Part shown: positions 6,947-7,675 of the stretch, piece by piece
Numbering within the stretch: the stretch's first letter is position 1
How the letters are laid out: each line of letters starts with the position of its first letter
NCBI GenBank assembly: GCA_027686065.1
Contig: JAQCTH010000091.1
Span: 4,099-11,773 of the forward strand
Length of the DNA: 7,675 nt
Direction: 5' to 3'
Source: Clostridiaceae bacterium AF10-41
GTDB taxonomy: Bacteria > Bacillota > Clostridia > Clostridiales > Clostridiaceae
Program-made: the position numbers and the translations under genes
The notes under the pieces: generated by a model
Databases searched by the model: none
The model's input: the letters and a program-made list of their open reading frames with translations, nothing else
What the model was told of the DNA's origin: nothing

Positions 6947-7675
6947 ATGAACTCGAGCAAAAAATTATTAACTATAATATTTGTAGCAATGATATTCTTA
7001 TTAAGTGCTAAAATAAGTGCTTATGCCAATACATCAAATGACTTTGAAGCTATGGGACTAAATAATGAAAATTTTATTGAGTATATAAACAATTTAAGTA
7101 TAGATAAAGAAGATATTGAAAATATAATTGATAAGGGAAAAAATTTAGCAGAAGATGTTAAAGATAAAACTAGTATAAAAGATTTTTCTTTGACTGAAAT
7201 TTTAGGAATATATAAAGATGCAACTTACATAGCAAATAATTTAAATTTAAATATAGATTTTAGTTTTAAAGACGGTGATTTTATTCTTAAAGAAAAAGAT
7301 AATAAGGATATAATTTTTGAGGGTAATATAAATGAATTAGGCAAATACTTCGATTTTTATAAAAATAATTTTGATTCGTTAGCTAAAGAAGTTCTAGGAA
7401 GTATTGATAATAAAGAAATCATAGAAAATATTGAAGAAGTTGTAGAGGATGAACTTGGAGTTTTAAAAGAGACCTCAAATAATAATGAAATAATAAATAA
7501 TAAAATTATAGATGATGAAGATATTCTAAATAATGAGAAAAAACAATCAGAAAATAATAGTCTATCTGTATCCAAAGAAAGTACAAATTTAGAAAATAAT
7601 AAAAGAAAATCAGAAGTAATATTTTCTATATTTATTTTATCAGGAGCATTGTTCACAATTGCAATTTCTTATATT
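6947..7675 (+). CDS. Exported acidic protein of unknown function with a membrane segment (3' end outside window)
   Basis: The frame is open for 243 codons to the window edge with no stop. AGGAGGG at 6932-6938, 8 nt before the ATG, fixes the start. Residues 1-27 form a Sec signal peptide: KK at 5-6, a hydrophobic core at 7-21, and an A-Y-A signal peptidase I site at 25-27. The mature part is hydrophilic, rich in Glu, Asp, Asn, Lys and Ile, and has no cysteine in the visible part. It looks helical at about 30-95, then has a short strand-like patch (NIDFSFKDGDFILKEK). It becomes low-complexity Asn/Glu/Ser-rich from about 160 to 218. KRK at 219-221 precedes a hydrophobic segment at 224-243 that runs to the edge. 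The layout suggests a surface protein anchored by a C-terminal helix. No LPXTG-like sortase motif precedes the helix. I do not recognise the family with certainty. Small acidic, signal-peptide proteins next to class D sortases are a possible match, testable in the missing downstream sequence. Confidence 0.8.
   Translation, partial: MNSSKKLLTIIFVAMIFLLSAKISAYANTSNDFEAMGLNNENFIEYINNLSIDKEDIENIIDKGKNLAEDVKDKTSIKDFSLTEILGIYKDATYIANNLNLNIDFSFKDGDFILKEKDNKDIIFEGNINELGKYFDFYKNNFDSLAKEVLGSIDNKEIIENIEEVVEDELGVLKETSNNNEIINNKIIDDEDILNNEKKQSENNSLSVSKESTNLENNKRKSEVIFSIFILSGALFTIAISYI

Noticed and set aside
7357..7656. 99-codon open frame on the - strand
   Set aside because: It lies opposite the exported-protein gene, which has a good ribosome binding site and signal peptide. 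The Ser/Leu/Phe-rich product is an antisense artefact.
1..7675. CRISPR arrays, tRNA/rRNA genes, insertion sequences, phage or defence genes
   Set aside because: I saw no regularly spaced repeats, cloverleaf sequences, transposase-like proteins or terminal inverted repeats. All long genes fit ordinary metabolism or surface proteins.

Overview
The window is low-GC DNA (roughly 30% by eye) with strong AGGAGG-type ribosome binding sites, short AT-rich gaps and strongly AT-biased codons. Together with the gene content this points to an anaerobic Firmicute of the Clostridium sensu stricto type (C. perfringens / C. acetobutylicum-like). That placement is an inference from composition and gene order, not from a database match. 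All six protein genes lie on the + strand.

Layout: (1) positions 81-1586 hold a complete M32-family zinc carboxypeptidase. (2) 1740-2876 and 2885-3625 hold a short-form malic enzyme and an RpiR-family regulator (HTH plus SIS domain). Only 8 nt separate them, so they are probably one transcript, and it ends at a strong hairpin-T-tract terminator that uses the regulator's own stop codon as part of the stem. (3) 3651-3854 is a control region of about 200 bp with direct and inverted repeats, a good sigma-A-type promoter and a perfect 14-bp palindrome at the predicted transcription start. (4) 3855-5411 and 5504-6826 encode a glucose-family PTS EIICB permease and a GH4 6-phospho-alpha-glucosidase (MalH type), closed by a 21-bp, nearly symmetric terminator. 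(5) From 6947 to the window edge runs an incomplete gene for an exported acidic protein with a Sec signal peptide and a hydrophobic segment near residue 224 onward.

How they work together: the permease imports and phosphorylates an alpha-glucoside such as maltose. MalH then splits the 6-phospho-disaccharide into glucose 6-phosphate plus a free sugar. The RpiR protein just upstream, whose SIS domain fits a sugar-phosphate ligand, is the natural candidate to control this operon through the repeats at 3666-3804. No EIIA domain is encoded, so the permease must borrow one from elsewhere. Malic enzyme shares a transcript with the regulator, which may tie C4-acid/pyruvate metabolism to sugar supply.

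Most of the window is recognisable metabolism. I do not see a wholly new system. The parts most worth a second look are the repeat-rich control region, the malic enzyme-RpiR pairing and the unidentified exported acidic protein.
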